Part shown: piece by piece, positions 26,601-38,928 of the stretch | How positions within the stretch are numbered: position 1 is the stretch's first letter | Layout of the letters: each line of letters begins with the position of its first letter | Assembly (NCBI GenBank): GCA_033675265.1 | Contig: JAUJYZ010001126.1 | Span: 32,454 to 96,453, forward strand | Source of the DNA: Actinostola sp. cb2023 | Lineage: Eukaryota; Cnidaria; Anthozoa; Actiniaria; Actinostolidae | Length of the DNA stretch: 64,000 bases | Direction: 5' to 3' | Made by a program: the position numbers and the translations under genes | The notes under the pieces: generated by a model | Told to the model about the DNA's origin: nothing | The model's database searches: none | What the model saw: the letters and a program-made list of their open reading frames with translations, nothing else

Positions 26601-29600
26601 TGTCGTTAACGTTTGTATAGAATCGGTACTCTATGTCACTGTCGTTGGCGTTTGTATAGTTGTCGGTACTCTATGTCAATGTCGTTGGCGTTTGTATAGT
26701 TGTCGTTAGACTAATTCATTGTCGTTAGTCTTTGTATAGTTGTCGTTAGTCTAATTCATTGTCGTTAGTCTTTGTATAGTTGTCGTTAGCCTAAGTCACT
26801 GTCGTTAGTGATTGTATAGTTGTCGTTAGTCTAATTCATTGTCGTTAGTCTTTGTATAGTTGTCGTTAGTCTAAGTCACTGTCGTTAGTGATTGTATAGT
26901 TGTCGTTAGTTGAAGTCACTGTCGTTTGTGTTTGTATAGTTGTAAGTGCTCTAAGTCACTGTCTTTGGCGTTTGCATAGTTGCCGGTGCTCTATGTCACT
27001 GTCGTTTACGTATGTATAGTTGTCGGTACTGTATGTCAATGTCGTTCGCATGTGTATGGTTGTCGGTACTCTATGTCACTGTCGTTGGCGTCTGCATAGT
27101 TGTCGGTAGTATATGTCACTGTCGTTGGCGTTTGTATAGTCGTCGTAATTCTATATCACTGTCGTTAATGATTGTATAGTTGTCGTTAGTTGAAGTCACT
27201 GTCGTTAGTGTTTGTATAGTTGTCGGTACTCTAAGTCACTGTCGTTGGCGTTTGTAAGGTTGTCGGTGCTCTATGTCACTGTCGTTGGCGTTTGTATAGT
27301 TGTCGTTAGTCTAAGTCACTGTCGTTAGTGTTTGTATAGTCGTCAATAGTTTAAGTTACTGTCGTTAGTGTTTGTATAGTTGTCGGTGCTCTATGTCACT
27401 ATCGTTGGCGTTTGTATGGTTGTCGGTAGTCTATGTCACTGTCGTTAGTGTTTGTATAGTTGTCGTTAGTCTAATTCACTGTCGGTAGTGTTTGTATAGT
27501 TGTCGATAGTTTAAGTCACTGTCGTTAGTGTTTGTATAGTTGTCGTTAGTCTAAGTCACTGTCGTTGGCGTTTGTATAGTTGTAGGTACTCTATGTCACT
27601 GTCGTTGGTGTTTGTATAGTTGTCGGTAGTCTATGTCACTAACGTTAGTGTTTGTATAGTTGTCGGTACTCTATGTCACTGTCGTTGGCGTTTGTATAGT
27701 TGTCGTTAGTCTAATTCATTGTCGTTAGTGATTGTATAGTTGTCGTTAGTCTAAGTCATTGTCGTTAGTCTTTGTATATTTGTAGGTGCTCAAAGCCACT
27801 GTCGTTGGCGTTTTTATAGTTTTCCTTAGTCTATGTCACTGTCGTTAGTGATTGTATAGTTATCGTTAGTTGAAGTCACTGTCGTTAGTGTTTGTATAGT
27901 TGTCGGTACTCTAAGTCACTGTCGTTGGCGTTTGTAAGGTTGTCGGTGCTCTATGTCACTGTCGTTGGCGTTTGTATAGTTGTCGTTAGTCTAAGTCACT
28001 GTCGTTAGTGTTTGTTTAGTCGTCAATAGTTTAAGTTACTGTCGTTAGTGTTTGTATAGTTGTCGGTGCTCTATGTCACTGTCGTTGGCGTTTGTATGGT
28101 TGTCGGTACTCTATGTCACTGTCGTTAGTGTTTGTATAGTTGTCGTTAGTCTAAGTCTAAGTCGTTAGTGTTTGTATAGTTGCAGTTAGTCTAAGTCACT
28201 GTCGTTAGTGATTGTATAGTTGTCGTTAGTCTAATTCACTGTCGGTAGTGTTTGTATAGTTGTCGATAGTTTAAGTCACTGTCGTTAGTGTTTGTATAGT
28301 TGTCGTTAGTCTAAGTCACTGTCGTTGGCGTTTGTATAGTTGTCGGTAGTCTATGTCACTGTCGTTGGCGTTTGTATAGTTGTTGTCGTTAGTCTAATTC
28401 ATTGTCGTTAGTGATTGTATAGTTGTCGTTAGTCTAAGTCATTGTCGTTAGTCTTTGTATATTTGTAGGTGCTCAAAGCCACTGTCGTTGGCGTTTTTAT
28501 AGTTTTCCTTAGACTATGTCACTGTCGTTAGTGATTGTATAGTTATCGTTAGTTGAAGTCACTGTGGTTAGTGTTTGTATAGTTGTCTGTAGTCTAAGTC
28601 ATTGTCCTTTGTCTTTGTATAGATGTCAATATTCTAAGTCACTGCCGTTAGTGATTGTATAGTTGTCGTTAGTTGAAGTCACTGTGGTTAGTGTTTGTAT
28701 AGTTGTCTGTTGTCTAAGTCATTGTCCTTAGTCTTTGTATAGTTGTCAATAGTCTAAGTCACTGTCGTTAGTGATTGTATAGTTGTCGTTAGTTGAAGTC
28801 ACTGTGGTTAGTGTTTTTATAGTTGTCGTTAGTCTAAGTCATTGTCCTTAGTCTCTGTATAGTTGTCGATGATCTAAGTCACTGTCGTTGTTGTTTGTAT
28901 AGTTGTCGGTACTCTATGTCACTGTCGTTAGTGATTGTATAGTTGTCGTTAGTAGAAGTCACTGTCGTTGTTGTTTGTATAATTGTCGCTACTCTAAGTC
29001 ACTGCCGTTGGTATTTGTATAATTGTTGGTACTATAAGTCACTGTCTTTGGCGTTTGTATAGTTGTCGGTACTCTAAATCACTGTCGTTGGCGTTTGTAT
29101 GATTGTCGGTACTGTATGTCACTGTCGTTGTTGTTTGTATAATTGTCGTTACTCTAAGTCACTGCCGTTGGTATTTGTATAATTGTTGGTACTGTAATTC
29201 AATGTCGTTTTGTTTGTATAGTTGTCGTTACTCTAAGTCACTGCCGTTGGTATTTGTATAATTGTTGGTACTGTAATTCAATGTCGTTTTGTTTGTATAG
29301 TTGTCGATACTCTAAGTCACTGTCGTTGTTGTTTGTATAATTGTCGCTACAGTCACTGTTGTTCGGTGTTTGAATAGTTGTTGATACTGTAAGTGTGTGT
29401 CGTTGGTTTGTATAGTTGTCGGTACTGAAGTCACTGTCGTTGATGTTTATATAGTTGTCGTTACTCTAAGTCACTGTGGTTGACGTTGGTGTTTGTATAA
29501 TTGTCAGCACTGTACGTCATTGTCGTTGGTGTTTATATAATTGTCGCTACTCTAAGTCACTGTCTAAGTCACTGTCGTTGTTGTTTGTATAGTTGTTGGT

Positions 29601-29610
29601 ATAGTCTTGA
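17690..29610. repeat. 40-bp satellite array, about 11.9 kb, with higher-order units
   Basis: Tandem 40-bp units share CACTGTCGTT and TTTGTATAGTTGTCG. Two subfamilies alternate in blocks: a 'TTAGTCTAAGTCAC' form and a 'GGTACTCTATGTCAC' form. Each unit is itself two similar 20-bp halves (TGTCGTTAGTCT and TGTCGTTAGTGT). Large blocks are duplicated: about 1491 bp (18841 onward repeats at about 20332), about 1251 bp (25131 onward repeats at 26382) and about 683 bp (27781 onward repeats at 28464). The period is not a multiple of three, so frames rotate over 120 bp. Degeneration increases after about 28900. Confidence 0.95.
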
Positions 29611-30626
29611 TTCTGGCGACGTTTGACTAAGTCGTGTAAAGCTATAGTGTTTGCTATGTTTAGTACGTCATGCTCTTTCTTTCAGTGAACATTTATCATG
29701 TGTACATCTATTAATTTCAGTTTCACAAATGTGAATGACACCGGAGTAAATTATGCCACGGCTTTGACTTTCTGAAATCTGCTCAAATTTATTTGTCTTC
29801 GTTGGATATTTTGATTAGTATTTTAAAGGTCCTTCGTACATACGATTAGTATTGTATCAATTCTCATATACATGTCTTACTTGCCGAGTATGTTTAGGTT
29901 TAGTTAGTTGTAGCGGCGACAAAATGAACTGGTATCGAGTACTGATTTGGTCGAGTGTTGATCACGTATAGTAAATCCATCTCATGTTGTACAAAGTAGC
30001 CGATATTTATGTCACGTTCGGTCAATCTGTCAATTAGTATAATTCATTGCCACTTTGTTTTTCTTTTGTCAAATAAAGAAAAAGCATTCGTTACACTTTT
30101 TGTGTAACTGCGTAAGTGCTTCTTTTATCAAAGCGGCGAGCCTGCCAAGTCAGTGTGTTGTCTTGTCAATGGAATTGCGATGTTTTTTGTGTTTTTTCGT
30201 TGTTGTTGTTGTTGTTTGAAAAGAAAAATTAAGAGAAAGCAACTATTGCTACTTGTTAAGTTTTTAAATGGACTTCTGTTATTAAAAACGAGTATAAGTA
30301 CTATTTACTGTATCAGTAGTGCATCAAATACTCTATAAGTATTGACACAAAGGTCGTATATAACACTGCACAAGAACAATAATCTTGTTGAGTTGGGTAA
30401 CTTTTAGTTAAGACTTCCACTCACTACTGTCTACTGTGTAGTATAAAATAGTTATTCATAAAGCTGTTTATGGCTTTTCGCATCAAGGTTCTTGCTGTCG
30501 GTCTTCCTGCGAGATCTGACAAAATCTCATTGCAATATTTGGTTTGATATTCATTAAAAAAGTATTAAAATAAAAAAATATTATCGTGCAAAGGATAAAA
30601 GCTACTGTATAGCCAAACGTGATCAG
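29611..30626. other. Unique sequence after the 40-bp array
   Basis: AT-rich sequence with no exon I can support. A short frame at 30153 is driven by a TGTTGTTGTTG run and is not convincing. Confidence 0.5.
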
Positions 30627-30862
30627 TAAGGGACTTGTCAGAAATTAGCAGGGTGGTGGAAAATGGGGGAGGGCCATAACTTTTTGAGCCCCTGAAAAAG
30701 GAGGTCATGAAAAAATAGGCCAAGCCCAAAGGGAGGGTCAGGTAATTTCACTCCCATCGCTAGGGGGGGTACAGGGGAGGGTACAGGGGGGCCAAAAACA
30801 TTTTCAACGCTAAATTTAAAATCTTCACCCCTTCCCTCCTGTTAATTTCTGTCAAGTCCCTA
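30627..30862. mobile_element. MITE with TIR TAAGGGACTTGTCAGAAATTA
   Basis: The left terminus TAAGGGACTTGTCAGAAATT pairs with the right AATTTCTGTCAAGTCCCTA. The interior is G-rich (GGGGGGGTACAGGGGAGGG). Length is about 236 bp and there is no coding capacity. Confidence 0.7.
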
Positions 30863-31531
30863 AATCAAGCTTAAATGAAAATGGAATTTCAAGGAAAGAA
30901 TGTAATGTTATTCAGATATATATCTGATAAAAAGTATTTCTTTCTAACATAAAAAATAATTTGATTGCATCTCTGCCAGCGAGATGATGTCGAAAATGAA
31001 AAATTATCAGCAATAAAAAAGGAAGAAATCATGTAAAAGTGTATAAAATTGTAAGCGCTGCAATGTCCTACACTATCTATCACATTTTATAAAAAGAAGC
31101 TCATCTGTAGTAAGCTATCACACAGTTCTTTGATAACGGCAAAATTCATCATTCTAGAGCGGGACAAATTCACCACATTATTAATATAACGACTCGTAAA
31201 GAAGGTTTTGCGTTCAAAGGAACAAATTGGACACAAGTAATCAGAGTGTGCTGATAAAAGTGGAAATTATCTTATTGAAGGTCAATTGAACACACCCATG
31301 TAAATAGACTGAATGTGGTGCTATCTATCTTGAACTGTGTGATAACTTAAATTATCATTCACATTATTTTCTCCGGGAATTTCATTGGTCGAAAGACGAC
31401 TGCGTCACTGCAGATAACTTCCTACGAATAAGTGTTTTCGTTCTCCTCGACAATGGCAGCTCGATTTTTACCAGAGTTGTTGCTTTAGATGAGAGAAAAT
31501 AATGTGAATGATAAAATTGAACTCGGTTTTT

Positions 31532-31638
31532 GCAAAATATCGTGATTTTGTCAGTGTCTCGCAGATAATTATTTGCCTCTGGCTTCGGCATCGGCAAATA
31601 ATTATTCTGCTCGCCACTGACAAATCACGATATTTTGC
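31532..31638. mobile_element. Hairpin MITE 'GCAAAATATCGTGATTT'
   Basis: Arms GCAAAATATCGTGATTTTGT and ACAAATCACGATATTTTGC enclose an inner palindrome, GCAGATAATTATTTGCC with GGCAAATAATTATTCTGC. Its flanks ATTTCATTGGTCG (31379) and CGTCCAATAATTGC (31647) may be the outer ends of a larger, roughly 280-bp element. It lies just downstream of the first bZIP gene. Confidence 0.65.
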
Positions 31639-31903
31639 TGAACCTCGTCCAATAATTGCTAACAATTACTAATAATAATAATATAAAATAAGAATGCAAA
31701 TAAAGCTATGAAAATATTATCAAAAGTTCATGCAAAATTTAAGTTAACTAAAAGTGTAATGCATGCACTGAAGCAATAGCATAAAATTAGGAATATAAAA
31801 CATTGAAATGATGAGTTCTTGATTGATAAATGGTTGTCTGAGTTTTCTCTTAATTTTTCTCTATATTGAAACCAACAAATACGTACAACATTTGGCTTAC
31901 AGT

Positions 31904-33588
31904 CTATGCTGGACCGCGGTCTATCCCAAGTTTACCAAGCGCGATGCATTTATGTCCTTGAAGCATCTGCTCCAGCTGCTCGATCTCGGCATGAAGAAAT
32001 GCAATGTCGGATTCTAATTGGCTGTTTGCTGACTCGAGTTCTTCAGAAGCCTTAGAAGATAAAAAATCACATTAGCTGGTCACATATCTTGATAATATCG
32101 CACTGGCATCCCGTTGCAGTTTCAGAATATTTTCCTGCGTTTCTTTCCTATAATAGCTGCTTAAGTCATTTTAAACTGCGAGGATAATTCACTATTTCAA
32201 ATTAAGAGATCAAATCAACAAATGTTTATAGTATTAGAGTGCGAAGAAAGCTATGAAACGATGGAAGTAATGGAATATTAAGTTATACATTTATATTTTC
32301 GTCCTGATAAAAACGCGCGCTCTTCAAACCTTGGAAATTCATTAGAAATTAGTAAGACATTTCTAAGGTTTTGGAAGAATTTTTTTTGGACAGTAATTTC
32401 CAAATAGTTCGGCCAAGCTTTAGCAATTTCCGGCAAGACCCTGTAAGACCCTGTAAGACCCTGTAAGACCCTGTACTGAAGACCCTGTATGACCCTGTAA
32501 GACCCTGTAAGACCCTGTAATTCCCTGTAAGACCCTGTAAGACCCTGTAAGACCCTGTAAGACCCTGTAAGACCCTGTAAGACCCTATAAGACCCTGTAA
32601 GACCCTGTAAGACCCTGTAAGACCCTGTAAGACCCTGTAAGACCATGTAAGACCCTGTAAGACCCTGTAAGACCTTGTAAGACCCTTTACTGAAGACCCT
32701 GTAAGACCCTGTATGACCCTGTAAGACCCTGTAAGACCCTGTAATTCCCTGTAAGACCCTGTAAGACCCTGTAAGACCCTGTAAGACCCTGTAAGACCCT
32801 GTAAGACCCTGTAAGACCCTGTAAGACCCTATAAGACCCTGTAAGACCCTGTAAGACCCTGTAAGACCCTGTAAGACCCTGTAAGACCATGTAAGACCCT
32901 GTAAGACCCTGTAAGACCTTGTAAGACCCTTTACTGAAGACCCTGTAAGACCCTGTATGACCCTGTAAGACCCTGTAAGACCCTGTAATTCCCTGTAAGA
33001 CCCTGTAAGACCCTGTAAGACCCTGTAAGACCCTGTAAGACCCTGTAAGACCCTGTATGACCCTGTAAGACCCTGTAAGACCCTGTAAGATCCTGTAAGA
33101 CCCTGTAAGACCATGTAAGACCCTGTAAGACCCTGTAAGACCTTGTAAGACCCTTTACTGAAGACCCTGTAAGACCCTGTATGACCCTGTAAGGCCATGT
33201 AAGATCCTGTAAGACCCTGTAAGACCCTGTAAGACCCTGTAAGACCCTGTAAGACCTTGTAAGACCCTGTACTGAAGACCCTGTAAGACCCTGTATGACC
33301 CGGTAAGATCCTGTAAGACCATGTAAGATCCTGTAAGATCCTGTAAGACCCTATAAGACCCTGTAAGACCCTGTCAGACCCTGTCAGACCCTGTCAGACC
33401 CTGTAGGACTCTGTAAGATCCAGTAAGACCCTATAGTGAGACTCTGCAATGAGACCCTATAAACCCCCGTGGGTGACCCTAGGTTGAGATCCCGTGAGAT
33501 TCCGTGAGATTGTTATTGTATTTTTTTTTAGCCTTGAGGGCCACTAGTTAATCGGTGTAAACTGTCTTGTGTTACTCTCGTAAAATAT

Positions 33589-33666
<78 letters not shown>

Positions 33667-33805
33667 CAATAATGATTTTCTAATACATAGACAGGCAAAA
33701 GTATATGACAAAATATATAACCGACGTTTCGGAGTCATGATAATGGCTGTATGATGACTCCGAAATGTCGGTCATATATTTTGTCATATATTTTTGCTTT
33801 TCTAT

Positions 33806-33887
<82 letters not shown>

Positions 33888-36433
33888 CCCGTGAGACCCC
33901 GTGAGACCCCGTGAGACCCCGTGAGACCCCGTGAGACCCCGTGAGACCCCGTGAGACCCCGTGAGCTCGAGACCACGTGAGACCATGTGAGACCCCGTGA
34001 GACTGCGTGAGACCCCGTGAGATCCCGTGAGACCTTAAGCCGAGCAGGTATTTTACTCAATACTATTGTTTTAATTAAGTTTTAATTAGGAGCGAGGAAT
34101 GTGCCACACACTAAAAGCAATAATATGTTTTACAATGATTTTTCACCTCCATTAACTCGTGCACGTGTTGCTTCCTTTTCATTCGACATTTTGAAGCAGC
34201 GACTTTATTTCTCGTTCGACGAACCTTTCTTCTGCTTAGTTCTTCTTGAGTTAACTACAAAATATAATAGAGATGATGTTACTTTTAAATAAGAGATAGA
34301 AACATTTCAAAGTTCAGTGTCTGTAGTATATATAGTCGTTTTCGTATGAGTGGGAAACCTACGGTACCTTGACACTCAAATGGCTTCCTTTATGAACCAA
34401 TCAAAAAGTGTGCAGATGCATCTCATCCAATCAAACTCTTTCAATACGATACAGCCCGTAACTTTCCCACTCATACGAAAACGACTCTAGATACACTTGT
34501 TGTGTTGACTACTCGCTTTGTCAATTACTCACTCAAGCAAATATTGATGTGTGTAAATTAGCCACTTTCGAAACGAGTGGAGGACTGGGAACGAGTTTTA
34601 AGAATTAATATAATAGAAAAAATGTAATTTTTGTGATTCAGTTTGGAAAGCTGTTACTCGTTCAATATCTAACAAAACCTTTTGAAACTTTGTAATAATG
34701 GTAATTGTGATTTGCTCTTTCTTGTGATTGGCTTCATTTTTTAATTAGATTAATTCTTAAAACTTGTTCCCATGCAGTCCTTCACTCGTTTCTAAAGTGG
34801 CTAATAGTAAATTGTCTACGTATTTTCTATCTACATGGAAACATTGTGTTAAATATTGTATGGCTTCACTGATGCTGTTTGTCATTTGAACTCAATTGTT
34901 TTTAAACAATTATTTATTATTATTATTTATTTTTATTATTATTTATTTTTATTATTATTTATTTTTATTATTATTTATTGTTATTATTATTATTATTATT
35001 ATTATTTATTATTATTTATTATTGGTTATTATTGTTAAAACAATAATAGACAATGCAACACGATTGGTTTTCAACGGATCTTGTTGTACCTGTCGCATAA
35101 TTCAGTTCTAGTTATGACTAGGTTAGTCACGAAGGTAGATACACTCCAATCAACTTACTTCACTTCTCCTCCTAACTTGTTTGTATTCGGTCTTGGGGCA
35201 GTCAAGTCCATTTGCAGCTCGTTTAGATTCAATGGCATACCGTAGTTCTAGTTTAACCGGAAGATCAGCAATTTCAAAGTTTGCATCCAATGAGAGGCCG
35301 TCTGTTGTAGGATTCATTGCATTTCGGATGACCGAAGGGTCCATGTAGATGGCACTGCCACCCTATTAAGTCAGTAAACTAGTATATCAGTGTATCATTC
35401 AACAACCACTCTGACAAATAATACGTACGCGATGCATTATCAAATTAATTAAAGTAAACCTTCTCAGTTTTTTTCGAAAAATACACGTTGATCATGTTAT
35501 GGTCTCCGCTGATGTTTATCCATTTACAAATGCAAGTTGTGTGAAAGTTTCTTTTGACTTTAAAATACAGTTTTCTGAAAAAGAAAATATGGAGTACAAG
35601 CCAAACGCAATGCATTCAGGTGTAATGAGAAATTACACATATAAAACATGATTTACACAGCATTTATTTACTCTTTATTGCAGAAGAAACACATCTAATG
35701 AAAGGTCATGTTTTGTGTCAAAATATGTGTTTTTGTTTAATGGCAATTAGCCAAGCTGGTATTTTGTGTCATATTATATCAACTACTTAAGACACTGTAC
35801 AGCCATATATTGTCAACATCGAACTCATTTCACAAATGACAAAATTCATTTCACATTTGTCATAAACATTTCTATTGTCGTTCAAGAAACTGTCATGTTA
35901 TTTCGAATCCTTGGTCGTTTTTTGTTTAAGTCATGTTTTGAGTAAGGAATAACAGCGACACTAATAACACACGAATGTTGATATTCCTGTGAATGAGCAG
36001 GTCCATGGTACCTGCTCTGTCCATCACCTGAAACATAAATGCTTGACTTCTGCCACTCTAATATTTTTGTCGATTTCAAATGCTGCTCAACGTTGTAGAA
36101 ATGTTGTAGTTCAAGATTGCATTGCAAAGAATGAAGTGATTCCTGTGCAGGCTGATTGAGAGAGCAATAAACGTGGAAGGTCTTACCTCTTCTAATCACC
36201 CAGGTACATTGATTTAAACTTTATCGCACTCGTTTCTAGATTTTCGAACTGATAATTGCATTGTACAAGCAATAATATTATGGGTAATATGTTTTCCTCA
36301 CTAGATACACATTTCATCTCAGGGTGCGAATATATCTGAAAATGAGCTTGTATCATTCCCATATTATTTTCTATACACATCGCACAAGGAATGATAGTCA
36401 GTAATTTACCTGAGTAACAAATCCATAGTCCAT
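31904..36433 (-). CDS. Fos/ATF3-family bZIP transcription factor, gene 1 (160 aa)
   Basis: Four minus-strand coding exons, all phase 0: 36410-36433 (MDYGFVTQ), 35159-35362 (68 codons), 34147-34254 (36 codons), 31904-32050 (48 codons plus TAG). Every junction has GT/AG. Exon 3 is the DNA-binding basic region, with RTRNKVAASKCRMKRKQ carrying the N-x-x-A-A-x-K-C-R signature of AP-1 proteins. The zipper runs from its end into exon 4, with leucines every seven residues (HEL, EEL, SQL, AFL, EQL) and the final heptad position taken by His, as in Fos and ATF3. Such factors are nuclear, dimerise through the zipper and bind AP-1 or CRE sites. The intron between basic region and zipper (32051-34146) contains the 10-bp and ATT arrays. 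The start rests on comparison with gene 2. Fos, ATF3 or JDP2 cannot be separated by eye. Confidence 0.87.
32434..33480. repeat. 10-bp minisatellite (GACCCTGTAA)n
   Basis: About 100 copies of GACCCTGTAA with point variants. A marker variant containing ACTGAAGACCC recurs at about 32475, 32689, 32933, 33157 and 33261, giving higher-order units of about 214-244 bp and then a short one. It lies in the bZIP gene 1 intron. The open frame of 306 codons on the minus strand (GSYRVLQGLT repeats) is an artefact of a 30-bp frame period. Copies decay between 33400 and 33510. Confidence 0.95.
33594..33666. repeat. (ATT)n microsatellite, left
   Basis: About 24 TTA/ATT triplets directly to the left of a hairpin element. 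Confidence 0.95.
33681..33811. mobile_element. Hairpin MITE flanked by ATT arrays
   Basis: TAATACATAGACAGGCAAAA on the left pairs with TTTTGCTTTTCTATGTATTA on the right. The core holds GACGTTTCGGAGTCAT and ATGACTCCGAAATGTC around a short spacer near 33745. Both sides are ATT arrays. Confidence 0.65.
33812..33887. repeat. (ATT)n microsatellite, right
   Basis: About 25 ATT triplets directly to the right of the hairpin, matching the array on the other side. Confidence 0.95.
33888..34032. repeat. 10-bp minisatellite (GACCCCGTGA)n
   Basis: About 14 copies of GACCCCGTGA with a few variants near 33960-34010. The unit differs at two positions from the GACCCTGTAA array on the other side of the ATT-hairpin-ATT block, and GTGAGAT-type units already appear at 33485-33510. 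Confidence 0.9.
34334..34486. mobile_element. Hairpin MITE, 'CGTATGAGTGGGAAA' family, copy 2
   Basis: TIRs AGTCGTTTTCGTATGAGTGG and CCACTCATACGAAAACGACT match the element at 13058-13256. It lies in the bZIP gene 1 intron between exons 2 and 3 and is shorter inside than copy 1. Confidence 0.75.
34561..34801. mobile_element. MITE with TIR GCCACTTTCGAAACGAGTGG
   Basis: The left terminus GCCACTTTCGAAACGAGTGG and the right CACTCGTTTCTAAAGTGGC are inverted, followed inward by GGACTGGGAACGAGTTTTAA and its diverged complement. It is related in its inner TIR words to the element at 38929-39342. Confidence 0.65.
34911..35036. repeat. TTATTA/TTATTTTTA low-complexity repeat
   Basis: Repeats of TTATTATTATTTATTT and pure TTA triplets, on the 3' side (minus strand) of bZIP gene 1 exon 2. 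Confidence 0.85.
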
Positions 36434-37823
36434 GATGAATAAATGTCCAGTTCTCTAATGATTGTTAGATAGTGTTTCTACGAGAAGTAAAGTGAGTCCA
36501 TCTCTCATACTTCAGTCTTTCCGTGAATGTTACGTTATACTCAAGTTGGGTTGGTTTGAGCCATGTATGTACTTATTTGAGCTGTGATGCCATTGGGTAT
36601 TGGTGATCAGTGCTCCACTTTGGCTTTTTGACGCGACAATGAATCAATAATACCTAAACATTAACCAATCAGAGTTACGCTTTTCAAGTTAGACAAAAAC
36701 AGTACTTTAATCTATTAATAGAATAAATTAACATTAACAATTCAGAGCGAAGATGAATCTCTTAATTCATGTAAAAACTTTGTTTTGTGAATCTAAAATT
36801 TGTTTTGTCAAAATTATAACTATTGTGAGTAAATGATTAATTGCGTCGCAAGAATTGTATATCATTATATCCCACAATAAATTTAGTTTTAAATAAATCA
36901 GTTTCAAATTATCCGTGTTTTCGGATCTCGTCTTTATATATATATATAGATATACAAGTCGGACATTATTAGAACAGATTATACACGAATCGCAGTTTAA
37001 CAAGCTTGATGGTTGTACAATACTTATACTGGAGGATTTACATTGTAAATAAATTCCACGGGCTTAATTGACGCCATTAAACACATCACTTCCTTTCTAG
37101 TCGAATAGTAACATTGACGTGCATTCTATATTTGCTGACAATGGAAAGATTACAGTGATAAAGTAATCTCTAATTGCTTTGACTGGTACCCGTTGTTCCG
37201 CAAGGTTACCTCGAAATTTCAACGAAAATCAGTACATTTTATTCCCCTTGTATAACATCCTTTTAAGCGCTTTGATGTTAGCAGGCATTTTACAAGAACT
37301 TTGACATATTAAAAATAACCAGCATTTTAAAAAGGCACTGAGGGTCAAAACGCAATAGATCAGATATACTGTATGATAAGGAGTGTTGATATTTGATCAT
37401 ATATATATTTTGTTCATTGAGTCTCGAAGAGATAAGGATTTTGTTATTATTTTCTACCAGCCATTTACCACATCGAAACAGATTGACGAAGACACAAATT
37501 GTTCTCAGTAACATGAAATACCTTTTGAAGAATGATTTAAATGCCTTCTAAAATATTTGTCAATAAGAGAACCGTGTCAATATTGACTGAAGGCTTCAAA
37601 CGTAAATGTGGAAAAACAAAATCCAAACACGATGGATGGACATGGATATATGTAGGAATAGTGCGAGTGCCGTACATTATCATGCAGTTAATACATGTAG
37701 TCATTGACTATGGGTAACAATGCAATGGTTGACAAAACTAGTATATGAGTTCACTTTTTGTGAACTCTTTGAGACGTTTTGCAACAAAGGGCGATTGGTG
37801 ATGAGAAAATAGCAGAAGAACCG
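36434..37823. other. 5' flank of bZIP gene 1
   Basis: Sequence upstream of the MDYGFVTQ start on the minus strand. I see a short TATATATA run at 36937-36950 and otherwise AT-rich unique sequence. No promoter motif can be placed with confidence and no further exon is supported. Confidence 0.4.
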
Positions 37824-37962
37824 CCTACAACAGACAGCCTCCAATTGGATGCAAACCTTGAAATTGTAGCTGATCTTCGAATTCTTATCAAGTAGAAATA
37901 CGAAATACCTTTGAATCTAAATGATTGGAATGCCTAAGGACTGGATACAAACTAGTCAGCTA
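37824..37962 (+). pseudogene. Inverted decayed copy of bZIP gene 1 exon 2
   Basis: On the plus strand, CCTACAACAGACAGCCTCCA then TTGGATGCAAACCTTGAAAT match the coding strand of bZIP gene 1 exon 2 (35159-35362, which lies on the minus strand). Homology continues through GCTGATCTTC, CTTTGAATCTAAA and the TACAAACTAGT end. The frame is broken by an in-frame TAG near 37890 and by indels. The flanking exons (basic region and zipper) are not found beside it. It is a non-functional, inverted fragment between the two bZIP genes. Confidence 0.75.
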
Positions 37963-38901
37963 TAGGGCTAAAGTACTGCAGGAAAGTGACAATATATCAA
38001 CAAATGGTTATTATTATAACCAAGCACTATCTTTTCGATGGATAAAACCTAAATTTATAGTTGAACAATATAATTATAAAATGCTGAATTATGCTCCATG
38101 CAGTAATATTTATCTAGCTAAACATGTTTTACTTATCTAAAGTGATAAAGGGGTCCATGAAACCAGCTAGAACTATTTAGGGATCGCGTTAGTACATTGT
38201 CTACAATTCAGTACAAAAAAGTATTTTTCACCGACTCGTCTTCCCTTGCATGCACCTAGTCCTGAAATAAATACTCTACTTTGGGTTGTTTAGATAGACA
38301 GTGATTGCATAACTAGATACATTTGATTGACCTAAATCCATTGAATTATGGCGCCGTTGCAATTAACAATCTACGCTATTTTGATTTATTTTTGGTATCT
38401 GCAAATAATTCCTACTGATTGTAGGCCAACCATACGAGCCAACATGTGACTGTTAAATGGCATACAGTGATGTCGTCGTAATTGAGCGATATTTTTTATA
38501 ACCGTCTGCGCGTGCATATATGCTTCCACTTTGTCATCTTGCAAATAATTTCCCGCTAATAATAGTGTGCTCATGCGCGTTATGGTGCAAAGTTATTTTG
38601 CTGTAAAAACCTATTATTTGTATGTGCAATTATGTCTACAATACCTTGGCAAGTCCTTTGTAACGGTAGCTCGATTCAAACTGATTTTGGATGGATTGGA
38701 CAACTTTGAACTCTGTCAGTTCAAGTACAAAGATTGATTGATCATTGTTTCGAAAACTGCAGACCAATACTGACTGACATTTTGTTCCGACCTCGACAGA
38801 GTCTAGTGCTGGTACACTGAATCGAAAGCTTTTTTTGTTGTTGTTGGCTTGTTGGCCATAGTTTTCGAAAGTTTGGAAATTCCAAAATCATTGCCAATAC
38901 A
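37963..38901. other. Intergenic sequence between the bZIP paralogues
   Basis: No exon, tandem repeat or clear inverted repeat that I can support. Short frames on either strand lack splice or family evidence. Confidence 0.4.
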
Positions 38902-38928
38902 ATACTGACAATAGACCGAATGCAATTA

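Noticed and set aside
14489..29610. CRISPR-like array
   Set aside because: There are no unique spacers, since whole units repeat head to tail, and the context is a spliced eukaryotic genome.
31823..32017. Plus-strand frame over the leucine zipper exon
   Set aside because: Shadow of the minus-strand bZIP zipper exon, which has family motifs and splice sites.
32278..33198. 306-codon minus-strand frame of GSYRVLQGLT repeats
   Set aside because: Produced by the 10-bp array inside an intron of a gene on the same strand; three monomers make 30 bp, so the frame is trivially open.
35882..36380. Extra bZIP gene 1 exons suggested by frames of 62-105 codons
   Set aside because: No homology to gene 2 exons and no phase-0 junctions. 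The 24-bp exon at 36410-36433 fits the gene model without them.
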